The notes beneath the pieces are model-generated. The model saw only the letters and a program-made list of their open reading frames with translations, ran no database searches and was not told the origin of the DNA. Positions 1 to 7,780 of a stretch of 64,000 bases of DNA are shown piece by piece (within the stretch, counting starts at the first letter, position 1; every line of letters begins with the position of its first letter). The stretch comes from Bacillus sp. CGMCC 1.16541. GTDB lineage: Bacteria > Bacillota > Bacilli > Bacillales > Bacillaceae_H. The stretch covers positions 1 to 64,000 of the forward strand of contig NZ_QFRU01000013.1 of assembly GCF_003184905.1 (NCBI RefSeq), read 5' to 3'. Made by a program: the position numbers and the translations under genes.

Positions 1-34
1 TTCGTCCTGAGCCAGGATCAAACTCTCCGAAGAA
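1..34 (-). rRNA. 16S rRNA, 5' end only
   Basis: The reverse complement of the first 30 bases carries the universal 16S 5' sequence (GAGTTTGATCCTGGCTCAGG). The gene runs off the left edge, so only about the first 34 nt of mature RNA are present. The 5' boundary is estimated by analogy to Bacillus 16S, where about six bases precede GGAGAG. Confidence 0.95.
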
Positions 35-213
35 ATGTTTGACTTGCTCATAAAATAATTTAAAATCTAATTAACGTTGACGTTTGTCGCTTTGTTCAGT
101 TTTCAAAGTTCAACCGCCGCTCAGAAGCGACTTTACTATCATATCAAGTTGCTCGATGATCGTCAACAACTTTTTTATTTTTCTTTGTCGCTTTGTCTTA
201 CCTCTTGGCGACG
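35..213 (-). ncRNA. rRNA operon leader with boxA-like antitermination motif
   Basis: This is the transcribed leader between the rrn promoter and mature 16S. On the minus strand positions 93-108 read CTTTGAAAACTGAAC, the boxA-type motif common in Bacillus rRNA leaders and spacers, which is thought to load Nus antitermination factors. A 68-codon reading frame on the other strand here has no ribosome binding site and is not counted as a gene. Confidence 0.6.
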
Positions 214-219
214 AAATTA

Positions 220-248
220 AATATACCACGATAATTTTACAGATGCAA
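220..248 (-). promoter_or_regulatory. rrn operon promoter (sigma-A type)
   Basis: On the minus strand TTGCAT (243-248) is followed after exactly 17 bases by TATATT (220-225). AT-rich sequence upstream (250-300) resembles an UP element. It lies about 185 bases from the 16S 5' end, as expected for a Bacillus rrn promoter. Confidence 0.7.
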
Positions 249-546
249 CATTTTTTTAAAGTTTTTTTAAAAATGTTAAAGAATTATTAACAACAGCTTT
301 TTTATTACTTACTCTTAGTTAAGTTCAGTAATAATATGATTTACTCTATTTAAAGGATTACCTAATTTCAATAACATCTATAGAAGGGAACGCAACACTC
401 TTATACCATTTTCATTCCATTCATACAAAAACCCAATAACAATAAGCTTATCCTTATCATTGATTAGATAAACGATTTAATAGGAAAAACACTTATGTAG
501 AGATGAAACCTTTTAGAATACGAGCTATATTTTATCACTGTAACGG
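249..546. other. AT-rich gap between rrn promoter and thiT promoter
   Basis: There is no credible coding sequence here. The left part is the AT-rich upstream region of the rrn promoter. I see no repeat or terminator in the remainder. Confidence 0.5.
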
Positions 547-575
547 TTGTCGAGCGATATTTTTTGCTGTATATT
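547..575 (+). promoter_or_regulatory. probable thiT promoter
   Basis: TTGTCG (547-552) is separated by 17 bases from TATATT (570-575), placing a transcription start near 582, just upstream of the TPP riboswitch. Confidence 0.55.
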
Positions 576-610
576 AAACATTATCTAAAAAAGCAATGTA
601 AATAAAACAT

Positions 611-697
611 CCACAAGGGGAGCCTGATGGCTGAGAGTGATCGATAGAGTTCTAACCCTTTGAACCTGTTAGTTAGTACTAACGTAGGAATGTGGCT
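611..697 (+). ncRNA. TPP riboswitch (THI box)
   Basis: The conserved thi-box blocks are present: GGGGAGCC, GCTGAGAGTGA, ACCCTTTGAACCTGTTAG and AACGTAGGAA. The outer P1 helix pairs CCACA (611-615) with TGTGG (691-695). It binds thiamine pyrophosphate and here precedes the thiamine transporter gene thiT, with a terminator as expression platform. Confidence 0.95.
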
Positions 698-708
698 TCG
701 TATGGTAT

Positions 709-748
709 GCAATGTAGGTTACCTTAACAAGCCCTACATTGCTTTTTT
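709..748 (+). terminator. TPP riboswitch expression-platform terminator
   Basis: GCAATGTAGG (709-718) pairs with CCTACATTGC (733-742), followed by six T. It lies between the aptamer and thiT, consistent with transcription termination when TPP is bound. Confidence 0.85.
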
Positions 749-806
749 ATTTTCTTGGGTGTCTCGTTTACTCATACAAACCAATACGAAGGGAGATTTT
801 TTTTAC

Positions 807-1388
807 ATGAAACGCAGTAAGACTCTTTTTATAGTAGAAGTAGGGATGATGACTGGACTTGCTTATTTATTAGATTTATTAGCAAGTTTTCTCTCATTAA
901 GGTTATGGCCACAAGGTGGTTCAATCTCAATTGCTATGGTACCGATTTTTATTATGTCTTTTAGGTGGGGACTAAAGGGCGGATTATTCACTGGCTTTTT
1001 ATTAGGTCTTTTACAGATCACACTAGGACCTGCTTATGTTGTTCACCCCGTACAAGCATTCTTAGATTACTTTGTTGCATTTACAGTGGTAGGGTTAGCC
1101 GGTGTTGTTCATCAATCTATTCAAAAATTAGACATCATCACCCAGAAAAAGCGGCTTTTATCTTTTGTTTTTCTAGGAGCATTCATTGCTAGCTTAGCAA
1201 GATATATTACGCACACGATAGCAGGATTTGTATTTTTCGCTGAAGCTGGCTCAACGAAAGCTCAAGCATTACTATTCTCTGCCATCTATAACGGTACATA
1301 TATGCTACCGGCTTTTATCATCAGCGCACTTATTTGTTATTTTATCCTTAACACAACCAAACAACGTTTTTTAACAAAACCTTATTAG
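807..1388 (+). CDS. thiT: ThiT, thiamine-binding S component of an ECF transporter
   Basis: This 193-residue, very hydrophobic protein with about six membrane segments is the substrate-binding S component that partners with a shared ECF energising module for thiamine uptake. The family signatures are visible: WPQGGSIS at residues 34-41 and HPVQAFLDY at 80-88, in the parts of ThiT that line the thiamine pocket. An in-frame ATG at 660 lies inside the riboswitch. The ATG at 807, preceded by GGGAG, is the real start and gives the usual family length. The upstream TPP riboswitch fits the function. A terminator follows directly, so the gene is monocistronic. Confidence 0.95.
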   Translation: MKRSKTLFIVEVGMMTGLAYLLDLLASFLSLRLWPQGGSISIAMVPIFIMSFRWGLKGGLFTGFLLGLLQITLGPAYVVHPVQAFLDYFVAFTVVGLAGVVHQSIQKLDIITQKKRLLSFVFLGAFIASLARYITHTIAGFVFFAEAGSTKAQALLFSAIYNGTYMLPAFIISALICYFILNTTKQRFLTKPY

Positions 1389-1393
1389 ACTGA

Positions 1394-1440
1394 AAAAAGA
1401 GCACGAAGAAAGCCAAGTTACTTTCTTCGTGCTCTTTTAC
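1394..1440 (+). terminator. intrinsic terminator after thiT
   Basis: AAAGAGCACGAAGAAAG pairs with CTTTCTTCGTGCTCTTT, ending in a T tract. Confidence 0.85.
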
Positions 1441-1560
1441 TTATTTTAACTCCCTCACTCTTAGCTCACCAAACTGCAGACTCTCTTAAAATCAGGTGCA
1501 TAACTTCCTTTACTCTATCATATTGTCTAGTAAACGATTCTTTTGATGGAGGGAACATTC

Positions 1561-1752
1561 GTGAAAAGTCCGGCAGAGTTGGCAATGTTTATTTCCTTTT
1601 TAATGTCTATTCTATTAATTTTCTCCGCTTATTGGGAAGCGATCCAAATATGTAATACACCAGGAAGAGTAAAAGGCGCTTCTTTTATCTTTTTCACTAC
1701 TTGCGGTTTTATTTTTTCTTTATTTGCTTCATACTTTCATAAACTTATTTGA
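1561..1752 (+). CDS. small two-helix membrane protein, function unknown
   Basis: The product is a 63-residue protein with two hydrophobic segments (about residues 5-25 and 40-60) separated by a short polar loop with one Cys (ICNTPGRVKG). I do not recognise the family. GTG at 1561 is chosen because GGAGGG lies nine bases upstream; the ATG at 1543 overlaps that site. The last 24 bases overlap the 3' end of the convergent EamA gene. The good ribosome binding site and membrane-protein composition argue for a real gene. Confidence 0.6.
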   Translation: MKSPAELAMFISFLMSILLIFSAYWEAIQICNTPGRVKGASFIFFTTCGFIFSLFASYFHKLI

Positions 1753-2655
1753 TAGTGAGATACCCTTATGTTTTGAAAGGGTATTTTTTCTTTTTTGTAA
1801 TAAATAAAGAGAAACACCTAAAAAGATAATACAACTACCAATGACTTGCATGATCGAAACTTTCTCATTTAGTAACAAATAAGCAAGAGTTGCTGCGCCA
1901 ATGGGCTCAAATAAGATCGCCATAGATATAACAGTTGTGCTCACAAACTTCAAACTCCAATTAAGTAGCGAATGACCTAACAATGTCGGAAAGATCGCCA
2001 ACAAAATAAAATAAGTCCATTCATGTTGGTAGGACGGTATCAATGATTCTTTTGTAAGAAGTACATATAAAAACAATGTAATGGTACTAACACTATACAC
2101 AATAAATGTGTAAGTGATTAAACTAATTGAATCCCTCACTCTTTGTCCACACAATAAGTAAACTGTAATGAATAAACATGCCAATAATGCTAAAGCATCT
2201 CCAAGTAAAGCTTGTCCACTGATAAGTAAATCCCCCCAACCAATTACAAAGCTTCCTGCTATGGCTAGGAGAATACAGATACCTTCTACTAGACTTACCT
2301 TTTCCTTAAAGAAAAGATATGCACCTACCACCGCAAAAATAGGTTGTAGTGTAACCATAACCGTTGAGCTAGTAACAGAAGTGAAACGTAGAGATTCAAA
2401 CCATAAAATAAAATGAAACGCTAGTAATACCCCTGCTAATATAGAATAGAACCAACTTTCTTTTGTTGGTTTACCCTCTTCTCTTCGCCTCGTAAAAACA
2501 AACAACGGAGCCATGATGAGCACTGAGAACAATAGCCTATAAAAAGCAATGACACTAGCAGGTGATTGAGACAACTTCACAAGAATAGCCGATGTTGAAA
2601 TAAAAAAGACAGCTACCCCAATGACTAGATAACAACGAATAAGAAGCGAATACAC
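1729..2655 (-). CDS. EamA/DMT-family exporter
   Basis: This 308-residue protein has about ten predicted transmembrane helices arranged as two EamA repeats, typical of drug/metabolite transporter superfamily exporters. The substrate cannot be told from sequence. The GTG start has GGAGGTG about seven bases upstream. The gene is single and divergent from the acyl-CoA synthetase. The C-terminal tail is rich in Lys and polar residues (LLQKRKNTLSKHKG). Confidence 0.85.
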   Translation of the reverse strand: MYSLLIRCYLVIGVAVFFISTSAILVKLSQSPASVIAFYRLLFSVLIMAPLFVFTRRREEGKPTKESWFYSILAGVLLAFHFILWFESLRFTSVTSSTVMVTLQPIFAVVGAYLFFKEKVSLVEGICILLAIAGSFVIGWGDLLISGQALLGDALALLACLFITVYLLCGQRVRDSISLITYTFIVYSVSTITLFLYVLLTKESLIPSYQHEWTYFILLAIFPTLLGHSLLNWSLKFVSTTVISMAILFEPIGAATLAYLLLNEKVSIMQVIGSCIIFLGVSLYLLQKRKNTLSKHKGISLSNKFMKV

Positions 2656-2727
2656 TTTATCACCTCCACGTAAAAATTTTGTCGAAGAGTTATTTTTGAA
2701 ATGTTTTATCTTCGTTTGTTAAGATAT

Positions 2728-2742
2728 TTGTAAGCGTATTCA
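2728..2742 (+). promoter_or_regulatory. cre-like site upstream of the acyl-CoA synthetase
   Basis: TTGTAAGCGTATTCA matches the degenerate catabolite-responsive element WTGNAANCGNWNNCW. It sits about 80 bases before the start codon. CcpA repression is inferred, not shown. Confidence 0.4.
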
Positions 2743-2822
2743 AAAAATTCTGATATACTAGTTTGTATCTATCATATCAATTTTTTGAATATAGTAGATA
2801 AAATTTTTTCAGGGGGCGAACT

Positions 2823-4475
2823 ATGTCAGAATTAAAAAAGGTAACATTAGGTGAACTACTTTTAGACACCGTAAATCAGTTTGGTTCACAGGAAGCAGTT
2901 GTATATTCTAAAGAGGGTATACGCTATACGTACAAGGAATTTTATGATGAAACAACAAAAGTAGCAAAAGCGTTACTCGGCCTAGGTGTAAAAAAGGGCG
3001 AGCACATCGCTGCATGGGCTACAAATGTTCCCGAATGGCTTTTACTACAATTTGCTTCAGCACGAATTGGTGCAGTCCTTGTAACTGTAAACACAAGCTA
3101 TCAAGAAAGCGAGCTCGAATATTTATTAAAACAATCTGATTCAACTACTTTATTCTTCATCGATGGCTTTAAGGGTACATCTTATCTATCAATTATCCAG
3201 CAACTAACTCAAGAAAAAACCATACACTCTACTTCACAAGAAATCACATACTCGCGTTTACCAATACTGAAAAATTTAATTTATTTAGGAGATTCTTGCT
3301 CTGACTCATCAATGACAACGTGGTCGATGTTTATGGAACGTGGTGCGAGTATTAGTGATAGCGAACTAATAGAGCGCGAAAGATCTCTTCACTATGATGA
3401 CGTTATTAATATGCAATATACGTCAGGTACTACCGGATTCCCTAAAGGTGTAATGTTAACTCACTTTAACATTGTAAATAACGGGTACCTCGTCGCACAA
3501 TCAATGAAGCTAACAAACCATGATCGCTTATGCATTCCAGTACCATACTTTCATTGCTTCGGTTGTGTGTTAGGTGTTCTTGCTTGTGTGTCTGTAGGAG
3601 CAACAATGGTCCCAATTATCGAATTTAACCCTGAGCTTGTATTAGAAACCGTTGAGAAAGAAAAATGCACAGGGTTACACGGAGTTCCAACCATGTTCAT
3701 TGCTGAACTCAACCACCCTAATTTCTCAAAATACGACTTATCACTCCTACGTACAGGGATCATGGCTGGCTCCACGTGTCCAATTGAAGTCATGAAACGA
3801 GTCATGAATGAAATGAATATGTCTGAAATTACAATTGCTTATGGACAAACAGAATCTTCACCTGTTATTACTCAAACGATAACAACCGACTCTCTTACAA
3901 GAAAAGTAGAAACAGTTGGTAAAGCTCACCCTCACGTTGAAGTGAAGATTATTGATCCTATAACAGGATTAGAAGTAGAGCACGGTACGCAAGGTGAATT
4001 ATGTACAAGAGGCTATCTTGTCATGAAAGGGTATTATAAAATGCCAGAAGCCACTCAAGAAGCAATTGATCAAGACGGTTGGCTACATACCGGAGATTTG
4101 GCAACCATGGACAAAGACGGCTATGTCGTCATTACAGGACGATTAAAGGATATGATTATTCGCGGTGGAGAGAATATTTATCCGCGTGAAATCGAAGAGT
4201 TCCTTTACCGTCACCCTGATATTTTAGATGTACAAGTAGTTGGCGTTCCTGATCAAAAATATGGAGAGAAAGTAGCAGCTTGTATCAAGTTAAAAGAAGA
4301 TGCGACGTTAACTGAAGAAGGTGTGAAGAACTTCTGTAAAGGAAAGCTATCTCACTATAAAATTCCAGAATATATTATGTTTGTTTCTGCTTTCCCAATG
4401 ACAGCTTCTGGGAAGATACAAAAATATAAGTTAAGAGAACAAGCTGTGGAACTAACAAAAAGTCTTTCCATATAA
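2823..4475 (+). CDS. AMP-forming acyl-CoA synthetase, YngI-like
   Basis: This 550-residue ANL-superfamily adenylate-forming enzyme activates a fatty or other carboxylic acid with ATP and couples it to CoA. The P-loop-like motif (YTSGTTGFPKGVMLTH) is near residue 199, YGQTESSPV near 339, TGDL near 423 and GRLKDMIIRGGEN near 438. The C-terminal catalytic Lys lies in ASGKIQKYK, near residue 530. Length and sequence are close to B. subtilis YngI as I remember it. The GGGGCG ribosome site precedes the ATG. No other fatty-acid or branched-chain degradation gene adjoins it, so the substrate is open. A cre-like site suggests carbon catabolite control. Confidence 0.9.
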   Translation: MSELKKVTLGELLLDTVNQFGSQEAVVYSKEGIRYTYKEFYDETTKVAKALLGLGVKKGEHIAAWATNVPEWLLLQFASARIGAVLVTVNTSYQESELEYLLKQSDSTTLFFIDGFKGTSYLSIIQQLTQEKTIHSTSQEITYSRLPILKNLIYLGDSCSDSSMTTWSMFMERGASISDSELIERERSLHYDDVINMQYTSGTTGFPKGVMLTHFNIVNNGYLVAQSMKLTNHDRLCIPVPYFHCFGCVLGVLACVSVGATMVPIIEFNPELVLETVEKEKCTGLHGVPTMFIAELNHPNFSKYDLSLLRTGIMAGSTCPIEVMKRVMNEMNMSEITIAYGQTESSPVITQTITTDSLTRKVETVGKAHPHVEVKIIDPITGLEVEHGTQGELCTRGYLVMKGYYKMPEATQEAIDQDGWLHTGDLATMDKDGYVVITGRLKDMIIRGGENIYPREIEEFLYRHPDILDVQVVGVPDQKYGEKVAACIKLKEDATLTEEGVKNFCKGKLSHYKIPEYIMFVSAFPMTASGKIQKYKLREQAVELTKSLSI

Positions 4476-4518
4476 AATAAAGGCTCTGACTATTTTAGTC
4501 AGAGCCTTTATTTTATAT
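4471..4518. terminator. bidirectional terminator
   Basis: A near-perfect inverted repeat of about 20 bp (AAATAAAGGCTCTGAC with GTCAGAGCCTTTATTT) lies between the convergent acyl-CoA synthetase and MgtC genes, with T runs on both strands. Confidence 0.9.
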
Positions 4519-4544
4519 GGAAAGGCACATATGCTCGGTCAACA

Positions 4545-5246
4545 TTATTCAAGGCTCTCAACTTCTGCTTTGATTACCCCGGGTAACGATTTTACTTTGT
4601 AGTAAACATCCGTTGTGTAGATTCCTTTTTTTGTGATGACGATACAGTTAATGAGGATATCATTCGTTTCTTCCTTTACTTTTACTCCTCTTATACCCAA
4701 GTCTTTACTTTTGATATCAATGAGGAGATTTGTAAGATCAACCTTTTTTTCTATCCATAGCCTCACCTTAATTTCGCGTTCTTTCAGTTTTTTCGGACCA
4801 ATCCTTTCAAACACAGGAGGTAGAACTTTGATGCCAAATATAATGAATAATACACCTAATAAAGCTTCTATATAAAAACCAGCTCCAATTGTAATTCCCA
4901 TTGCTGCAGATGCTAATACAAGTGCAGCTGTCGTTAATCCTGAAATAGCTTCATTGCTTCTTCTTAAGATAACACCTGCTCCTAAAAATCCTATTCCGCT
5001 AATTACATAAGAAGGAATTCGACCAGGATCCATCGGACGGGAGTATTCTTTTGAATATAAGAATGCAGACTCATACGAAACAATAGTCAATAAACAAGCA
5101 ATAACAGATACAATTAAACACGTCTTCAATCCAAGAGGTTTTCCTTTTAACTCTCTTTCTAGTCCAATAATAACCCCTGTCATTGCAGCAAAACTAAGCT
5201 TCAGGAGGACGTCGTTGTAAACGACCATCTCTAGCATGTCTTCCAT
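4545..5246 (-). CDS. MgtC/SapB family membrane protein
   Basis: The 233-residue protein has four to five N-terminal membrane helices, including the family signature GLERELKGKPLGLKT, RIPSYVISGIGFLGAG and the GLTTAALVLASAAMG helix. A soluble C-terminal ACT-like domain follows (about residues 145-233). Members are linked to Mg2+ homeostasis and membrane potential, but their molecular activity is unsettled. The upstream TTG at 5264 overlaps AAAGGAGGA, so ATG at 5246, seven bases after that site, is preferred. The gene is alone on its strand. Confidence 0.88.
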   Translation of the reverse strand: MEDMLEMVVYNDVLLKLSFAAMTGVIIGLERELKGKPLGLKTCLIVSVIACLLTIVSYESAFLYSKEYSRPMDPGRIPSYVISGIGFLGAGVILRRSNEAISGLTTAALVLASAAMGITIGAGFYIEALLGVLFIIFGIKVLPPVFERIGPKKLKEREIKVRLWIEKKVDLTNLLIDIKSKDLGIRGVKVKEETNDILINCIVITKKGIYTTDVYYKVKSLPGVIKAEVESLE

Positions 5247-5360
5247 CACTTTTCCTCCTTTCAAGTCACGTTTTACTTACTTTTTTTACTTTTATGATTG
5301 TTTCTTACTATCCTACTACGAATTCCACCAAATCAGTACATCTGCTCATCTTGATGTGAT

Positions 5361-5407
5361 ATAAAAAAACAACAAGCCCCCCCCTTTATAAAAAGGATGC
5401 TTGTTGT
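5361..5407 (-). terminator. terminator of the cys/siroheme cluster
   Basis: On the minus strand ACAACAAGC pairs with GCTTGTTGT and is followed by seven T. The left arm lies inside the last codons of the siroheme gene. Confidence 0.8.
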
Positions 5408-6000
5408 AACTTTTGAAGAAATTTATTTTGCAATGTAAAGGAATACCGATAATCTTCTTGTAACACTTCTTGTAAAAGTTCACGTTTTTTCGTTACATCA
5501 AATGAACTTGCTTTTATAAGCATACGACATTCGTATAAAAAGTCCACATACTCTTCATACGAGTTATCATATCTCTGTTTAAAATCCTCGATTAACTCTT
5601 TCGCTAACAAAGGACTTGCCCCACCGGTTGAAATGGCAATAGCTAACTTCCCTCGACAAAACTGTGCCGGAAACGTTAGATTGCCACTATCAGGATTGTC
5701 TACAACGTTGACTAACTGATGAGGAGAAGCATATTGAACCACTGATCGATTTACTTGATTATTATTTGTCGCTACGATAATTAAAAAAGCAGATTCAATG
5801 TCTTTTCTTTCCACTTGTTTTTGAACTAAGTGAACCTTTTCTTCTTTCTCTAGTTCATAAAGTTCTGCTGTAAACTCTGGCGCCACAACTTGAATGTATG
5901 CTTCTTGTTTTGACAAGGAATTCGCCTTACGCGTAGCTACCTTTCCGCCACCTACAATCACAACATGCTTATCTTTCATATCTAGCATCACTGCATACAT
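5386..6000 (-). CDS. ylnF: precorrin-2 dehydrogenase (YlnF/SirC-type)
   Basis: This 204-residue NAD-dependent enzyme oxidises precorrin-2 to sirohydrochlorin, the second step of siroheme synthesis. The Rossmann motif VIVGGGKVATRKA is at residues 14-26, and ISTGGASPLLAKE, typical of the CysG N-terminal domain, is near 127. It is a stand-alone enzyme rather than a CysG fusion. It is the last gene of the minus-strand sulfate cluster, starting one base after sirB stops, and uses a GGTGAC-type ribosome site. Confidence 0.93.
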   Translation of the reverse strand: MYAVMLDMKDKHVVIVGGGKVATRKANSLSKQEAYIQVVAPEFTAELYELEKEEKVHLVQKQVERKDIESAFLIIVATNNNQVNRSVVQYASPHQLVNVVDNPDSGNLTFPAQFCRGKLAIAISTGGASPLLAKELIEDFKQRYDNSYEEYVDFLYECRMLIKASSFDVTKKRELLQEVLQEDYRYSFTLQNKFLQKLQQASFL

Positions 6001-6001
6001 A

Positions 6002-6748
6002 TCATGTCACCGTTAACGTGTCACGTAGTTGATGAACTTGTTGAACCAACAAATCAATTAGATGAGTATGGTACCCTAAATAGTTCGTTAAAATAAATTG
6101 TTGAGAAGAGGAACTCATCTTTTCCACTTCTTCGATTACTTCACCCATTAAAATGCCTGTAAATAATAAGTACGGAATCACAAAGACTTGTTCATACTGT
6201 AATGTGGCCGCATGAAGTAATCCTTCTTTAAACTTTGGAGTAGCTGCGGCCAAATAGCATGTGTCAACTCGCCGAAATGTACTTCTATGCTCAACTCGTT
6301 TCGCAATCTGTTGAAACTGCATCAATGCTTCTTGATCACTACTTCCTCTTCCTACTAACAACGCCATCGCATTCTCTTTGACTTGTTGATTTGTTTCATT
6401 AACTTTCTCAAATAAAATATCAATGATTTTATCTTGAACCCCAAACGGTTGACCGTAGACTAATTCAATATGAGAATGTTTTTCTACTAAAGGATTCAAC
6501 ATATTTGGAATGTCTATTTTTGCATGAGCAGCAGTAAGTAAAAGAACAGGGATTGCAATAATACGAGTAGCTCCTTGCTGCACACATCGTTCAAAGGATT
6601 CTTCAATTGTTGGATGTGCTAATTCTAAAAATGCTGCTTCTTGAATTGGAACCGATATTTTCTCTTTGCATCTCTCTACAAACTTCAGTGCTTCAAGACA
6701 ACCGTCTTCCACACGACTACCATGACAAATATACATAACTGCGTCCAT
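6002..6748 (-). CDS. sirB: sirohydrochlorin ferrochelatase SirB (YlnE)
   Basis: This 248-residue CbiX/SirB-type chelatase inserts Fe2+ into sirohydrochlorin to give siroheme. The N-terminal YICHGSR contains the metal-binding His (residue 9). A second half resembles the first (LLVGRGSSDQEA and FVIPYLLFTGILM), as in two-domain SirB. The ATG at 6748 follows AGGAGGA. The longer frame beginning at 6817 would overlap sumT and has no good ribosome site. It sits between sumT and ylnF. Confidence 0.92.
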   Translation of the reverse strand: MDAVMYICHGSRVEDGCLEALKFVERCKEKISVPIQEAAFLELAHPTIEESFERCVQQGATRIIAIPVLLLTAAHAKIDIPNMLNPLVEKHSHIELVYGQPFGVQDKIIDILFEKVNETNQQVKENAMALLVGRGSSDQEALMQFQQIAKRVEHRSTFRRVDTCYLAAATPKFKEGLLHAATLQYEQVFVIPYLLFTGILMGEVIEEVEKMSSSSQQFILTNYLGYHTHLIDLLVQQVHQLRDTLTVT

Positions 6749-6762
6749 GTCTATCCTCCTCT

Positions 6763-7542
6763 TTAATAAGCCTCTTTTGCGTAGGAATAGTATGGTTGCG
6801 CTGACTTTTGGAACCAACTAAGCTTATCATGGAGTTTTACAACCTCTCCAATAATAATCATACTAGGATTTTCAACCTTTTCCCTTTGGACAATTTCTAC
6901 AATGGTACTTAACGTCCCTGTTACTGTTCGTTGATTTTCACACGTTCCCCAATGGATAAGCGCAATAGGAGTGTCAGGACTTTTACCATGACTGAGAAGT
7001 TTTTCACAAATATAAGGTAAATTACGTACTCCCATGTAAATAGCTAGTGTATCTACTCCTTTAGAAAGGCTCTCCCATCGAATTTCTTCCTCTTCTGCAT
7101 CTTTTCGGTGCCCTGTTACGACAGCAAAGCTAGCGCTATAATCACGATGAGTCACTGGAATACCAGCATAAGCAGGAGCAGCTACTCCAGATGTAATGCC
7201 AGGAACTACTTCAAATGACACACCATTTTTAACAAGTGCTTCAGCTTCTTCCCCGCCCCTTCCGAAGATGAACGGGTCTCCACCTTTTAAACGGGTGACC
7301 ACTTTGCCTTTTTTAGCGAACTTAACAAGAAAGCTGTTAATTGTTTCCTGTTTTAACGTATGATAATTCGGTAGCTTGCCACAGTAAATAAGATCTGCAC
7401 CCGCTTTTGCATGTTCGAGTAATTTCTTATTTACTAATCGGTCATATAAAATAACGTCCGCTTCTTGTATACACCTTAATCCTTTTACAGTAATTAAATC
7501 CGGGTCACCAGGTCCTGCTCCTACCAAATAGACTTTCCCCAT
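6763..7542 (-). CDS. sumT: uroporphyrinogen-III C-methyltransferase SumT (YlnD)
   Basis: This 259-residue SAM-dependent enzyme methylates uroporphyrinogen III twice to precorrin-2, the entry step to siroheme. The family motifs VGAGPGDPDLITVKG (residues 7-21) and GGDPFIFGRGGEE (87-99) are intact. It is a stand-alone methyltransferase, unlike the CysG fusion. It precedes sirB by 14 bases and follows the DUF3906-like gene, so siroheme is made by the same transcript as its user, sulfite reductase. Confidence 0.95.
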   Translation of the reverse strand: MGKVYLVGAGPGDPDLITVKGLRCIQEADVILYDRLVNKKLLEHAKAGADLIYCGKLPNYHTLKQETINSFLVKFAKKGKVVTRLKGGDPFIFGRGGEEAEALVKNGVSFEVVPGITSGVAAPAYAGIPVTHRDYSASFAVVTGHRKDAEEEEIRWESLSKGVDTLAIYMGVRNLPYICEKLLSHGKSPDTPIALIHWGTCENQRTVTGTLSTIVEIVQREKVENPSMIIIGEVVKLHDKLSWFQKSAQPYYSYAKEAY

Positions 7543-7561
7543 GATTATCTCATCCTTTCAA

Positions 7562-7762
7562 CTAGTTGCCGAGAACGAAACCTGTACCACCTCGTATTCT
7601 CTTCTTTTCATATAGAACCGTTTCTTTAACGTTTGGCATTTTTAAATAGTGCTTTTCTAATTCAATATCGACTAACTCAAATGCATGCTCATCGCTGTTA
7701 GCTACGATTACAACGTAAATGACTTGCTCTTCAATTGTTACTTCAAAGCGATACAAATGCAT
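7562..7762 (-). CDS. small DUF3906-like protein in the sulfate cluster
   Basis: This 66-residue soluble protein starts MHLYRFEVTIEEQVIYVV and has a central EHAFELVDIELEKHYLKM helix. It matches my memory of DUF3906, which is found beside sulfite reductase genes in Bacillus species; the molecular role is unknown. It lies 18 bases after sulfite reductase and 19 bases before sumT, so it is almost certainly co-transcribed. AAGGGAACAAC precedes the ATG. Confidence 0.75.
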   Translation of the reverse strand: MHLYRFEVTIEEQVIYVVIVANSDEHAFELVDIELEKHYLKMPNVKETVLYEKKRIRGGTGFVLGN

Positions 7763-7780
7763 GTTGTTCCCTTCCTTTAC

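Noticed and set aside
84-290. 68-codon plus-strand frame over the rrn leader
   Set aside because: No ribosome binding site; it lies antisense to the rRNA leader and promoter, and its composition is that of AT-rich noncoding DNA.
965-1192. 75-codon frame inside thiT
   Set aside because: It is a shadow of thiT in another frame, rich in Cys, Arg and Ser, with no ribosome site.
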